DNA of 64,000 nucleotides from Luteimonas yindakuii. GTDB lineage: Bacteria; Pseudomonadota; Gammaproteobacteria; Xanthomonadales; Xanthomonadaceae. Below the pieces are notes generated by a model. It searched no databases and was not told the origin of the DNA. It was given only the letters and a program-made list of their open reading frames with translations. The translations under genes and the position numbers were made by a program. The DNA lies in NCBI RefSeq assembly GCF_004803715.2, contig NZ_CP039383.2:930001-994000 (forward strand), in the 5' to 3' direction. Below are positions 27,610-38,720 of this stretch, one piece after another. The number at the start of each line of letters is the position of its first letter. Within the stretch, counting starts at the first letter, position 1.

Positions 27610-30221
27610 ATGGCTTCCATTCCTTCTTCCCCGCGCTGGATCGTGCTCAAGTTCGGTGGCACCAGCGTCTCCGAGCGCGCGCGCTGGGACACCGTCGGCC
27701 GGCTCGCACGCGAGCGCCACCAAAGCGGCAACGCACGTGCGCTGGTGGTGGTGTCCGCACTGTCCGGGGTGACCAATGCACTGCAGGCGATTGCCGAGGG
27801 CGCGCACGACCCGGCCGGCCGCATGGAAGCACTGGTCGAGCGCCATCGCGTGTTCGCGCATACCCTCGGGCTGGATGCGGACGACGTCCTCGGCGGACGG
27901 TTGGCGGCGTTGCGTGCGCTGGCCACCGATGCACGCGCGCAGGCGCGCCCCTACGACTGGCAGGCCGAAGTGCTGGCGCAGGGCGAACTGCTGTCGTCCA
28001 CGCTTGGCGCCGCCTACCTGCGCAGCCAGGGCCTGGATTTCGGCTGGACCGATGCGCGCGACTGGCTCGATGCGCTGGAACTGCCGCACCAGAGCGACTG
28101 GGCGCGACGGTTGGCGGTGAGCTGCCAGCGCGAAGCCGACGACGCCTGGCGTGCGCGCTTCGCCGCCCACAGCGATGCGCCGATGCTGCTGACCCAGGGT
28201 TTCATCGCCCGCCATGGCGATGGCGGCACCGCGATCCTCGGCCGCGGCGGCTCGGATACCTCCGCGGCCCTGTTCGGTGCGTTGCTGCGCGCGCAGCGCG
28301 TCGAGATCTGGACCGACGTGCCCGGCATGTTCAGCGCCAATCCGCGCGAGGTGCCGGATGCGCGCCTGCTCACCCGGCTCGACTATGCCGAGGCGCAGGA
28401 AATCGCCACCACCGGTGCCAAGGTGCTGCATCCGCGTGCACTCGGTCCGTGCCGTACCGCGGGCGTGCCGCTGGCGATCCTCGATACCGGCCGGCCGGAA
28501 CTGCCGGGCACGCTGATCGAGGCCAGCGTCGACCCGGTGCCGGGCGTCAAGGCGATCAGCCGCCGCAACGGTATCGTGCTGGTGTCGATGGAGACGGTCG
28601 GCATGTGGCAGCAGGTCGGCTTCTTGGCGGACGTGTTCGAGCGTTTCCGCGCCCACGGGCTGTCGGTGGACCTGATCGGTTCGTCGGAGACCAACGTCAC
28701 CGTCTCGCTCGATCCCAGCGACAACCTGGTCAGCACCGACGTACTGGCGCGGCTCTCCGACGACCTCGCGCAGTTCTGCCGGGTCAAGGTGATCGCACCG
28801 TGCGCGGCGATCACCCTGGTCGGGCGTGGCATGCGCTCGCTGCTGCACAAGCTGTCGGACGTGTGGGCGACGATGGGACGCGAGCGCGTGCACCTGATCT
28901 CGCAGTCGTCCAACGATCTCAACCTGACCTTCGTCATCGACGAGGCGGACGCCGATGGCCTGCTGCCCGAGCTGCACGCCGAGCTGATCGACAGCGAGGC
29001 GATGCCGGTGCGCGAGACCAGCGTGTTCGGGCCGCGCTGGCGCGAGATCGATGGCCAGCTGCGGCGGCGCCCGCAGCCGTGGTGGCAGGCGCGCCGCGAT
29101 GAGCTGCTGGCGCTGGCCGATGGCGCGACCCCGCGCTACGTCTACGACCTCGCCACCGTCCGCGCCCGCGCGCGCGCGCTGGCCGCGGTGGCCCCGGTCG
29201 ATCGCCGCTACTACGCGATCAAGGCCAACCCGCACGCCGACATCCTGCGCCTGCTCGTCGACGAAGGCTTCGGCCTGGAGTGCGTGTCGCAGGGCGAGCT
29301 CGACCATGTGTTCGCGACGCTGCCCGGCCTCGCACCGGAGCGCGTGCTCTTCACCCCGAGCTTCGCGCCGATCGACGAATACGCCGCCGCGTTCGCACGC
29401 GGGGTCACGGTGACCCTCGACAACATCGAGGCGCTGGCGCACTGGCCGGAGGTGTTCCGCGGCCGCACGCTGTGGCTGCGCGTCGACCTCGGCCGTGGCG
29501 AAGGCCACCACGCCAAGGTGATGACCGGCGGGCTGGCATCCAAATTCGGCCTGCCGGTCGATCGCATCGACGCGTTCCTCGCCGCTGCGCGGCCGCTGGG
29601 CGTGCGCATCAGCGGGCTGCATGCGCACCTGGGCAGCGGCGTCGACACCCCCGAACACTGGCGTTCGGTCTGCGACGAGCTGGGCGGCATCGCCGAGCGC
29701 ATCGGCAGCATCCTCACCATCGACATCGGCGGCGGCCTGCCGATCCCGTACCGCGACGAGGACGAGCCGTTCGACCTCGACGCCTGGAGCGCGGGGCTTG
29801 CCGAGGTGAAGGCGGCCTACCCGGGCTACCTGCTGGCGATCGAGCCCGGCCGCTATCTGGTCGCCGAGGCGGGCGCGCTGCTGCTCACCGTCACCCAGGT
29901 GGTGGAGAAGAGCGGCATCCACCGCGTCGGCGGCGACGCCGGCATGAACGCCCTGATGCGTCCGGCGCTGTACGACGCCTGGCACGACGTGCACAACCTG
30001 TCGCGGCTCGACGACACCGGCACCACGGAGTTCGACGTGGTCGGCCCGATCTGCGAATCCAGCGACGTGCTCGGCCACCGCCGCGTGCTGCCGGCAGCCA
30101 CCGCGCCCGGTGACATCCTGCTGGTGGCCGATACCGGCGCCTACGGCCATGCGATGGCCAACACCTACAACAGGCGCGAGCTGCCCGGCGAAACCGTGCT
30201 GCCCGCGCAGGGAGATCAGCA

Positions 30222-30225
<4 letters not shown>
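27610..30225 (+). CDS. lysAC: Bifunctional aspartate kinase / diaminopimelate decarboxylase
   Basis: An 871-residue fusion of the first and last enzymes of the aspartate-lysine pathway. Residues about 8-460 are aspartate kinase (KFGGTSVSERARW, GRGGSDTSAALF, and ACT-type regulatory repeats such as SRRNGIVLVSMETVGMWQQ). Residues about 500-870 are PLP-dependent DAP decarboxylase (K538 in YYAIKANPHADI, HLGSGVDTPEHW, DIGGGLPIPY, GPICESSDVLG). One polypeptide therefore commits aspartate and consumes meso-DAP. A TAGAAT -10 sits at 27555-27560. The stop overlaps the murL GTG start (GTGA), tying DAP flux to muropeptide precursor genes. Such fusions are characteristic of xanthomonads. Confidence 0.96.
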
Positions 30226-31638
<1,413 letters not shown>

Positions 31639-31658
<20 letters not shown>

Positions 31659-33039
31659 TATCGCCGCGCTCGAGGGCCGCCGCGTCGGCCTGTGGGGCTG
31701 GGGCTGCGAAGGCCGTGCGGCGTGGCGCGCGATCCGTTCGCGCCAGTCGGCATTGCCGCTGACGCTGTTCTGCCAGCCGGGCGAAGCCGACGATGCCGCG
31801 CGGCTCGGTGATCCGCTGCTGCAGGTGTGCACGGCGGTGGATGCCGATGCACTGGCTGCCTGCGACGTCGTGATCAAGTCACCGGGGATCAGCCCGTATG
31901 GCGACGTGGCCCAGGCCGCCGCCGGGCGCGGCACGCGTTTCATCGGCGGCACCACGCTGTGGTTCGCCGAACGTGGCGACGCGCGCACGCTGTGCGTGAC
32001 CGGCACCAAGGGCAAGAGCACGACCACCGCGCTGCTCGCCCACCTGCTGCGCGCGGCCGGCGTGCGCACCGCGCTGGCCGGCAACATCGGCCTGCCGCTG
32101 CTGGAGCTGCTCGACGGGCAGGCGGATGCCTGGGCGATCGAACTGTCGAGCTACCAGACCCGCGACGTCGCCACTTCCGGCGTGAGGCCGGACCTGGCCA
32201 TCGTCACCAATATCTTCCCCGAGCACCTCGACTGGCATGGCGGGCAGGCGCGTTATGTCGAGGACAAGCTGGCACTGCTGACCGACGCCCGGCCGCACAT
32301 CGCCGTGCTCAATGCGGCCGATCCCACGCTGGCTGCGCTGCGCCTGCCCGACAGCGACGTGCGCTGGTATGGCCGCGCCGACGGCTGGCACCTGCGCGAC
32401 GACACGGTGTTCCGCGGCGACACCGCCGTGCTCGACACCCGCGAGCTGCCGCTGCCGGGCCGCCATAACCGCGGCAACCTCTGCGCGGTGCTGGCGGCGC
32501 TCGAGGCCTGCGGTCACGACGCGGTCGCGCTCGCGGCGCAGGCGCGCGGCTTCCAGCCACTGCCGCACCGGCTGCAGCCACTGGGCACGCGCGATCGCTT
32601 CGACTGGGTCAACGATTCGATCAGCACCACGCCGCACGCCAGCATCGCTGCGCTGGAGCTCTATCGCGACCGGCCGGTGGCGATCCTGGTCGGCGGCCAC
32701 GATCGTGGCCTCGACTGGACCGCATTCGTCGACCATGTGCGCGCGCACCCGCCGCGGGCGGTGGTGACGATGGGCCAGAACGGCCCGCGCATCCATGATG
32801 CGCTGCGGAAGGCAGCCGGCGAGGTCGGGTTCGCGCTGCGGCAGGCCGGCGATCTCGAGTCCGCGGTCGCCCAGGCGCGCGGGATGCTGGCTGCGGATGG
32901 CGGCGTGCTGCTGCTGTCGCCCGGCGCACCCAGCTTCGGCCCCTACCGCGACTACGCCGAGCGCGGTCGCCACTTCGCCCGCCTGGGCGGATTCAACCCC
33001 GACGCGATCACCGCGATTCCCGGCCTCGGCATCGCCTGA
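31639..33039 (+). CDS. murD2: UDP-MurNAc-L-Ala--L-Glu ligase MurD2
   Basis: A 466-residue Mur ligase. The ATP motif is [14 protein letters not shown]. Other Mur marks are [13 protein letters not shown], the [13 protein letters not shown] stretch of Mur ligases, [18 protein letters not shown] and GGHDRGLDW. Next to murL it should be the MurD2 type, which adds L-Glu (not D-Glu) to UDP-MurNAc-L-Ala so that MurL can invert it. The start is GTG (31639-31641), giving [13 protein letters not shown] and overlapping murL by 20 bases. Specificity for L-Glu is inferred from context and not visible in motifs. Confidence 0.9.
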
Positions 33040-33103
33040 GCCTGCACGCGCGCCGCCGGGCCGCCGCGCTACGCTCGCGGTCCCAGACCCCGGAGCACGA
33101 CCC

Positions 33104-33880
33104 ATGCGCCGCATCCTGCTCGCCGCCTGCTGTGCCGCCTTTGCCGCCGCCGCCCAGGCGGCACCGAAGGCCGACCCCGTGCAATGGACCCTGGACGGCA
33201 CCACCTTCGAGGGCGTGCTGGTCCACGACGGTGACGGCGACGGCCCTAAACCCGGCCTGCTGATGGTGCCCAACTGGCGCGGCGTGAATGCTTCCGCAGT
33301 GGAGAAGGCCCGGCAGATGGCCGGGGACGACTACGTCGTGCTGGTGGCCGATGTCTACGGTCGTGACGTGCGCCCGCAGAACGATGCCGAAGCCGGGCCG
33401 GTCGCCGGTGCACTGCGTAACGAGGAGGGTCGCGCCACCCTGCGTGCGCGTGCCCGCAAGGCGCTGGAAGTGCTGCAGGCGCAGCCGCAGGTGGATGCGG
33501 AGCAGGTTGGCGCGGTCGGGTTCTGCTTCGGCGGCACCACCGTGCTCGAACTCGCCCGCGATGGCGCGCCGCTGGCCGGCGTGGTCAGCCTGCACGGTGG
33601 GCTGTCGACCACGGCGCCGGCGTCATCGCCGGTCACGCCGGCGATCCTGGTGCTCAACGGCGCCGACGACCGTGGTGTCAGTGCCGAGGAAATCGCGGGT
33701 TTCCAGCAGGAGATGGACGCCGTCGACGCGGACTGGCAGTTCGTCAACTTCGCCGGCGCGGTGCACTGCTTCGCGGAAGCCGACGCCGACAGCCCCCCGA
33801 ACTGCGTCTACCACGAGCGTTCGGCGAAACGCGCGTGGCGGATGATGGACGACTTCTTCGAGGAGCGCTTCGCGCAGTGA
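33104..33880 (+). CDS. Exported dienelactone hydrolase family protein
   Basis: A 258-residue alpha/beta hydrolase with a signal peptide (cleavage near AAQAA). The DLH nucleophile Cys lies in VGFCFGGTTVLEL, the Asp in LVLNGADDRGV and the His in FAGAVHCFAE, giving the Cys-Asp-His triad of this family. The physiological substrate is unknown and an ester or lactone is likely. It follows murD2 by 64 bases on the same strand but has its own spacing, so operon membership is uncertain. Confidence 0.88.
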   Translation: MRRILLAACCAAFAAAAQAAPKADPVQWTLDGTTFEGVLVHDGDGDGPKPGLLMVPNWRGVNASAVEKARQMAGDDYVVLVADVYGRDVRPQNDAEAGPVAGALRNEEGRATLRARARKALEVLQAQPQVDAEQVGAVGFCFGGTTVLELARDGAPLAGVVSLHGGLSTTAPASSPVTPAILVLNGADDRGVSAEEIAGFQQEMDAVDADWQFVNFAGAVHCFAEADADSPPNCVYHERSAKRAWRMMDDFFEERFAQ

Positions 33881-33911
33881 GGCGAGGGGCGCAGGACGAC
33901 GCCCTGATCCG

Positions 33912-34916
33912 TCAGTACGCGCGATCCACCGCGTACTTCGCCAGCCCGCGTAGCGCCGCGGTCGCATCGTTTTCCGGCAGCCCGTCGAGCGCACGCATCG
34001 CCGCTTCGGCATGCACGCGGGCGCGCTCGCGGCTGTATTCGAGCCCGCCGGTGGCGTGGATCGCCGCCAGCACCTCGGGCATGGCATCGGCGTCGCCACG
34101 CTGCACGATGCCGCGCAGGCGTTCGCGGGTCGCCGGATCGGATTCGCGGATGGCGTGGATCAACGGCAGCGTGGCCTTGCCCTCGGCGAGGTCGTCGCCG
34201 AGGTTCTTGCCGAGATCGTTCGCATTGGCGGCGTAGTCGAGCACGTCGTCGGCGATCTGGAACGCGAAGCCGAGTTCCATGCCGAAGTCGTGCAGCTTCT
34301 CGCAGGCGGCGGCATCGGCGCCGGCGGCGAGTGCACCCAGGCGGGTGCCGGCGGCGAACAGCACCGCGGTCTTGCGCTCGATCACCTGCAGGTAGGCGGC
34401 CTCGTCGGTATCCGGGTTGTGCACGTGCAGCAGCTGCAGGACCTCGCCCTCGGCAATGCGGTTGGTGGTGTCGGCGAGGATCCGCATCACCTCCATCGAA
34501 TCCAGCTCCACCATCAGCTGGAAGCTGCGCGAATACAGGAAGTCGCCGACCAGTACGCTGGCGGCGTTGCCCCAGATTGCGTTGGCGGTGCTGCGGCCAC
34601 GGCGCAGGTCGGACTCGTCGACCACGTCGTCGTGGAGGAGGGTGGAGGTATGGATGAACTCGATGATCGCGGCGAGCTGGTGATGGTCCGGCCCGCCCGC
34701 GCCGCAGGCGCGCCCGGCCAGCACCACCAGCATCGGCCGCAGGCGCTTGCCGCCGGCGGAAACGATGTGCTCGGCCACCTGGTTGATCAGCAGCACGTCC
34801 GACGCCAGCCGGCGGCGGATCAGCGCGTCCACGGCCTGCATGTCGGGCGCGGCGAGCGCCTGGATGGTGGGCAGGTCGGCGGTGGGGGCGGCGGAGGTGG
34901 GGGCGGTGGCGGACAT
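33912..34916 (-). CDS. ispB: Octaprenyl-diphosphate synthase (polyprenyl synthetase)
   Basis: A 334-residue trans-isoprenyl diphosphate synthase making the ubiquinone side chain. The first Asp-rich motif is [15 protein letters not shown], the second is [20 protein letters not shown], and GGKRLRP marks the substrate pocket. The Ala/Pro/Thr-rich N-terminus (first 20 residues) is probably disordered. It is divergent from ssb across 190 bases that include a TATACT-like -10 for each direction. Chain length (C40 versus C45) cannot be read directly. Confidence 0.92.
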   Translation of the reverse strand: MSATAPTSAAPTADLPTIQALAAPDMQAVDALIRRRLASDVLLINQVAEHIVSAGGKRLRPMLVVLAGRACGAGGPDHHQLAAIIEFIHTSTLLHDDVVDESDLRRGRSTANAIWGNAASVLVGDFLYSRSFQLMVELDSMEVMRILADTTNRIAEGEVLQLLHVHNPDTDEAAYLQVIERKTAVLFAAGTRLGALAAGADAAACEKLHDFGMELGFAFQIADDVLDYAANANDLGKNLGDDLAEGKATLPLIHAIRESDPATRERLRGIVQRGDADAMPEVLAAIHATGGLEYSRERARVHAEAAMRALDGLPENDATAALRGLAKYAVDRAY

Positions 34917-35106
34917 GCGCAGGGACGTGCTGGAAACCCCCGAGTATAAAGGCCCGGCGCAGGGCCCCGACACGACGTCACGGTGTTTCCCGACCGTGCA
35001 CCGGCGCGTCACCCGGAGCCCGGGCCCGGGAGCTCGCTTATACTTCGGCCCCACACACACGCAAGCCGCCGGCGCCGCCGGTGGCGATCGAAGAAGGTCC
35101 CCACAC

Positions 35107-35616
35107 ATGGCACGCGGAATCAACAAGGTGATCCTGGTCGGCAACCTCGGCAACGATCCCGACGTGAAGTACACCCAGGGCGGCATGGCCGTGACCACGA
35201 TCAGCCTGGCCACCAGCAGCGTGCGCAAGGACAAGGACGGCAACCAGCAGGAACGCACCGAGTGGCACCGGGTGAAGTTCTTCGGCAAGCTCGGCGAGAT
35301 CGCCGGCGAGTACCTGCGCAAGGGCTCGCAGGTCTATGTGGAAGGCTCGATCCGCTACGACAAGTTCACCGGTAGCGATGGTGTCGAGAAGTACTTCACC
35401 GATATCGTCGCCGACGAGATGCAGATGCTCGGTGGCCGCGGCGAAGGCGGTGGTGGTGGTGGTGGTGGCGGTGGTGGTGGCAACTACGAGCGCAGCAGCG
35501 GTGGCGGCGGGCAGCGCCCGCAGCGCCAGGAGTCGGCGGCACCCCGTCGCCAGGCGCCGGCGCAGCAGCCGCAGCCGGCGATGGACGACTTCTCGGACGA
35601 CGACATCCCGTTCTGA
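35107..35616 (+). CDS. ssb: Single-stranded DNA-binding protein
   Basis: A 169-residue SSB. The OB fold occupies residues 1-112 ([22 protein letters not shown] region, [34 protein letters not shown]). A Gly-rich then Gln/Pro-rich linker (about 113-158) follows, ending with the acidic tip [11 protein letters not shown] that recruits replication and repair proteins. The linker contains twelve consecutive Gly encoded by a GGT/GGC tract. A TATACT -10 sits at 35039-35044. Confidence 0.97.
   Translation: MARGINKVILVGNLGNDPDVKYTQGGMAVTTISLATSSVRKDKDGNQQERTEWHRVKFFGKLGEIAGEYLRKGSQVYVEGSIRYDKFTGSDGVEKYFTDIVADEMQMLGGRGEGGGGGGGGGGGGNYERSSGGGGQRPQRQESAAPRRQAPAQQPQPAMDDFSDDDIPF
35446..35481 (+). repeat. 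GGT/GGC trinucleotide tract in ssb
   Basis: Twelve uninterrupted Gly codons, mostly GGT with three GGC, encode part of the SSB linker. In-frame slippage would only change linker length. Confidence 0.9.
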
Positions 35617-35652
35617 TGCGCGTCAGCCGCGGCGCGCCGCGGTCGTTCCTTC

Positions 35653-35678
35653 ACGGGCGGGCCCATGGGTCCGCCCGT
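35653..35678 (+). terminator. Hairpin after ssb
   Basis: ACGGGCGG and CCGCCCGT form a perfect 8-bp stem with a 10-base loop, 37 bases past the ssb stop. There is no T-run, so it may be a weak or Rho-assisted terminator or an mRNA 3' stabiliser. Confidence 0.45.
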
Positions 35679-35776
35679 TGCATGTCTGCCTCCCGGTGGC
35701 CGCCGGCAGCCCGCGCGCTTGCGGCGCCGGGCCGGGAGTGCAATAGATAGCGCCTCTCCCGACGGAAGCAGGCAGC

Positions 35777-36319
35777 ATGAGGCAGCAGACGAAGTCCACC
35801 CGCGTCACCCTGGCGGCAGCGGTCGCCCTCCTCGTCGCCGGCAGTGCGTTCGCGCAGCAGCCGCAGGCGCAGCCACAACCGCAGCCGCGGCCGGCCGCCC
35901 AGGCCGCGCCGCAGGCGCAGCTGACGCCCGAACAGCAGGCCCAGCTGGCCCGCCAGGACGCCGAGATCACCCAGGCCGCGCAGCAGATCGTGCAGATGAT
36001 CGATGGCAACCGCACCGGCGAGGTCTGGGACATGGCCACCGTGCGGGTAAAAAGCATGATCCCGCGCGAGACCTTCGTGCAGGAAGTCGCCAACGACCGC
36101 GCGCGGGTCGGCGCGGCCACCCAGCGCGGCCAGGCGGTGGTCACGCGTTCGCAGTTCCAGGCCGGTGGCCAGGTGCCCGAGGGCCTCTACCTCAACGTGG
36201 TGTTCCCGACCCGGTTCGCGAACACGCCCGAGGCGGTGCGCGAGCTGGTGTCATTCCGGCTCGACGAGGACCGCACCTGGCGCGTGTCGGGCTACAGCGT
36301 GCGCGCCAACGACCAGTAA
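35777..36319 (+). CDS. DUF4019 exported protein
   Basis: A 180-residue secreted or periplasmic protein with a signal peptide (LLVAGSAFAQ), then a Gln/Pro/Ala-rich linker of about 30 residues, then a DUF4019 domain (VWDMATVRVKSMIPRETFVQ through the C-terminal WRVSGYSVRAN). The family has no known function. Flanking hairpins at 35653-35678 and 36365-36389 suggest a monocistronic transcript. Confidence 0.8.
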   Translation: MRQQTKSTRVTLAAAVALLVAGSAFAQQPQAQPQPQPRPAAQAAPQAQLTPEQQAQLARQDAEITQAAQQIVQMIDGNRTGEVWDMATVRVKSMIPRETFVQEVANDRARVGAATQRGQAVVTRSQFQAGGQVPEGLYLNVVFPTRFANTPEAVRELVSFRLDEDRTWRVSGYSVRANDQ

Positions 36320-36364
36320 GGCCTGCGGGCGCGTTCCGCGCCCTGCGGCGTTCGTGCCACCGGA

Positions 36365-36389
36365 CCCCGGCCCCTGCGCCGGGGTTCTT
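36365..36389 (+). terminator. Rho-independent-type terminator after the DUF4019 gene
   Basis: The stem CCCCGGC/GCCGGGG is followed by TTCTT, 46 bases past the stop. It overlaps the end of the converging membrane-protein gene. Confidence 0.7.
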
Positions 36390-37021
36390 CATTCCTGCCC
36401 GTCGGCCAGCTCCTCGAGCACGCGTTCGCCGCGGCGGATCCCCGCGCTTTCGTCCGCCAGCGCGCCCGGCCCGCGGCCGCTGCGGCGTCGCCAGGCGATG
36501 AAACCCGCGGTGGCCAGTAGGCCGATACCGCCGATCAGCAGAGTGACCAGCACCCAGGCCGGCGTCCCCTGCCCGGGTTTCACGTCGGCAAACGCGAGCA
36601 CCACGAACACCCAGAAGATCCACCAGGGCAGCCCACAGACGTTCGAATTGATCCGGTATACGCAGCGCAGCTGCGCCAGCTGCTGCTGGATGCGGGCCAC
36701 CGGCGCCGCGTAGTCGATGCGCGCGACCAGCACGGTCGTGATCAGCGCCATCAGCAGGGTGACCACACCGAAGGCATGCACCAGCAGGCCGGTCGCAAGC
36801 ATCGCCGGTACGCCGAGGTGGCTGGTCCAGCATGAGACGCCGAGCAGGATCAGTCCCAGCCCCAGCGCACCCTGCGCGAGCTGGGCCCAGAACAGCGGGC
36901 GCAGGCCCCTGCGCATCCGGTCGAGCCTGCGTTCGCGCAGCAGTTCGCGCTGCAGCGCACCCTGCTGTTCCAGCTGCCGGCCCAGCACCTGCCAGGCGTG
37001 CCTGAGTTCATCGAGTTCCAT
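36389..37021 (-). CDS. Membrane protein coupled to the sigma factor, possible anti-sigma partner
   Basis: A 210-residue protein with a charged N-terminal helix (MELDELRHAWQVLGRQLEQQ, about 1-45) and about four transmembrane helices (near 48-65, 73-100, 133-150 and 158-178). It ends in a charged tail. Its start overlaps the 3' end of the ECF sigma gene by 14 bases, the arrangement expected of a sigma/anti-sigma pair. It lacks a recognisable zinc anti-sigma motif, so the anti-sigma role is inference from position. The frame is intact although the sigma gene is broken. Confidence 0.65.
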   Translation of the reverse strand: MELDELRHAWQVLGRQLEQQGALQRELLRERRLDRMRRGLRPLFWAQLAQGALGLGLILLGVSCWTSHLGVPAMLATGLLVHAFGVVTLLMALITTVLVARIDYAAPVARIQQQLAQLRCVYRINSNVCGLPWWIFWVFVVLAFADVKPGQGTPAWVLVTLLIGGIGLLATAGFIAWRRRSGRGPGALADESAGIRRGERVLEELADGQE

Positions 37022-37548
37022 GGTCTGCCTCCGGGCAGTGGATGCGGGCGTGGTCGCGCAGGCGCTGCTTCAACCGCGAGATCCGGGTGGTGACATTGCT
37101 CTCGCCGATCCCGAGCACCTCGGCGATCTCGCGGGTGCTGCGTTCCTCGAGATGGAGCAGCAGCAGGGCACGCTCGAACGGCGCACGCGTACGGATGAAA
37201 TCCTGCAGCACGCAGCTGTTCCTGCAGCGCGGGGTCGGGGCCGGGCGCAGCGACGTCGTGCAGCCGGTCGTCGAACGGTTCCGTCCGGTCACGCTGGCCG
37301 CCCTGGCGACGCGCATGGTCGATCGCCACGTTGAGCGCAATGCGGTACATCCACGTCGGGAAGCTGCGCCTGCGGTCATAGCCGGGCCAGGCCCGCCACA
37401 GCTGCAGGTGGATTTCCTGCGCCAGTTCGGCACGGTCCTCGCGGTGCCATGCGTAGCTGGCCGCCACCTTCAGCACGATGCCGCGGTGGCGTGCCAGCAG
37501 CACTTCGAACCCATCGGCGTCGGTGCCCACCGGGCTTGCGATCTCCAT
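37008..37548 (-). pseudogene. ECF RNA polymerase sigma factor, frameshifted between regions 2 and 4
   Basis: The 5' part (from the ATG at 37546-37548) encodes sigma region 2 (ELAQEIHLQLWRAWPGY, SFPTWMYRIALNVAIDHARR). After QLRA the frame is lost. The next frame carries a good region 4 (FERALLLLHLEERSTREIAE, VLGIGESNVTTRISRLKQRL) and its own stop at 37008. One extra base (or two missing) near 37212 accounts for the break. The original protein would be about 179 residues, normal for ECF factors. It is either a true disruption or an assembly or base-call error. No slippery sequence typical of programmed shifts is apparent. Confidence 0.75.
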
Positions 37549-37660
37549 TCCTCGTCCATGTGCTGCAGGTTGAAGGGTGATTCGTGGCGGGCCGCCATTT
37601 GTCACAGGGCATTTCACCGCTGGTCGGCATCATGCGGCGGACCGCCCCGGAGACGACTGC

Positions 37661-38716
37661 ATGCTGAAGCCGCAACGACCCGCAAATGAAGCACAACGGC
37701 TGGACGTGCTGCGGCGTGCGCGGATCCTCGACTCACCACCCGACGAGGGCTTCGACGACCTGATCGCCATTGCAGCGGCGATCTGCCAGGTGCCCTATGC
37801 ACTGGTGAGCCTGGTCGACGAGGAGCGGCAGTGGTTCGTGGCGAGGTTCGGCATCGAGCTCGAACAGACCACGCGCGACGATTCGTTCTGCGCGCATTCG
37901 CTGCTGTACCCCGACCGGATGATGGTGGTGCCCGACGCGCGGCAGGATCCGCGCTTCCACGACAACCCGTTCGTGACCGGCGAGCCGCGGATCCGGTTCT
38001 ATGCAGGCGCACCGCTGCTCGCGCCGGATGGCATGCCGCTGGGCAGTTTCTGCGTGATGGATCGCGAGGTGCGCACGCTCACCGATGAGCAGAGCCGGGC
38101 GCTCGAGGCGCTGTCCCGGCAGGCGTCGCGCCTGATCGAACTGCGCCGGGTCAGCGTCGAACTGCAGCACCACCTGCGCGAACGCGACTGGTACGAGGAG
38201 CAGCTCCTGCAGTCTCACCTCGCGCTGGAGCGGGAAAACGCCAGCCTGGTGCAGATGAGCCGGACCGATCCGCTGACCGGGCTGCCCAACCGTCGCGCCT
38301 TCGCCGAGGAAATCGAGGCCGTGGCGGCTGCCGGGGTCCCGTATGCGGTGGCGATCTGCGACATCGACCGTTTCAAGCTGATCAACGACAGTTACGGCCA
38401 TGCGGAAGGCGACCAAGTGCTGTGCGCGGTGGCCGACGCGCTGCGGGGTCGGCATGCCGCGCGCGGGCGGGTGGCCCGGGTGGGTGGCGAGGAGTTCGTG
38501 GTGCTGTTTCCCGGGATGAGCCGTGAGCAGGCGCTGGTCGAGTGCGAGACGCTGCGGCATGCGGTCGAACAGCTGCCGATCCGGCACCGCGTCACCATGA
38601 GCGTAGGCGTGGCGGAAGGCGCGACGGGAGAGTCGATCAAGTCGGTCTTCGCCCGCGCCGACGACGCCCTGTACGCGGCCAAGCACGGTGGCCGCAACCG
38701 CGTCGAGGCCGGCTGA
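37661..38716 (+). CDS. GAF-GGDEF diguanylate cyclase
   Basis: A 351-residue cytosolic protein. An N-terminal GAF sensor (about 25-160, with ILDSPPDEGFDDL and YAGAPLLAPDGMPLGSFCV) is joined by a coiled helix (about 165-190) to a GGDEF domain (DPLTGLPNRRAF, DIDRFKLINDSYGH, GGEEF). The intact GGEEF site predicts synthesis of c-di-GMP from GTP. The RxxD product-inhibition site five residues before GGEEF is not evident, so feedback control may be absent. The sensed ligand is unknown. The start at MLKPQRP was chosen because the longer frame lacks similarity. Confidence 0.9.
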   Translation: MLKPQRPANEAQRLDVLRRARILDSPPDEGFDDLIAIAAAICQVPYALVSLVDEERQWFVARFGIELEQTTRDDSFCAHSLLYPDRMMVVPDARQDPRFHDNPFVTGEPRIRFYAGAPLLAPDGMPLGSFCVMDREVRTLTDEQSRALEALSRQASRLIELRRVSVELQHHLRERDWYEEQLLQSHLALERENASLVQMSRTDPLTGLPNRRAFAEEIEAVAAAGVPYAVAICDIDRFKLINDSYGHAEGDQVLCAVADALRGRHAARGRVARVGGEEFVVLFPGMSREQALVECETLRHAVEQLPIRHRVTMSVGVAEGATGESIKSVFARADDALYAAKHGGRNRVEAG

Positions 38717-38720
38717 CCGC

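Noticed and set aside
26902..30150. A 1082-codon open frame on the minus strand
   Set aside because: It runs antisense through lysAC, has His/Arg/Gln-rich low-complexity composition and no recognisable motif.
37200..37220. Programmed ribosomal frameshift in the sigma factor
   Set aside because: No slippery heptamer or stop-codon-assisted +1 site is visible. A mutation or base-call error is simpler.
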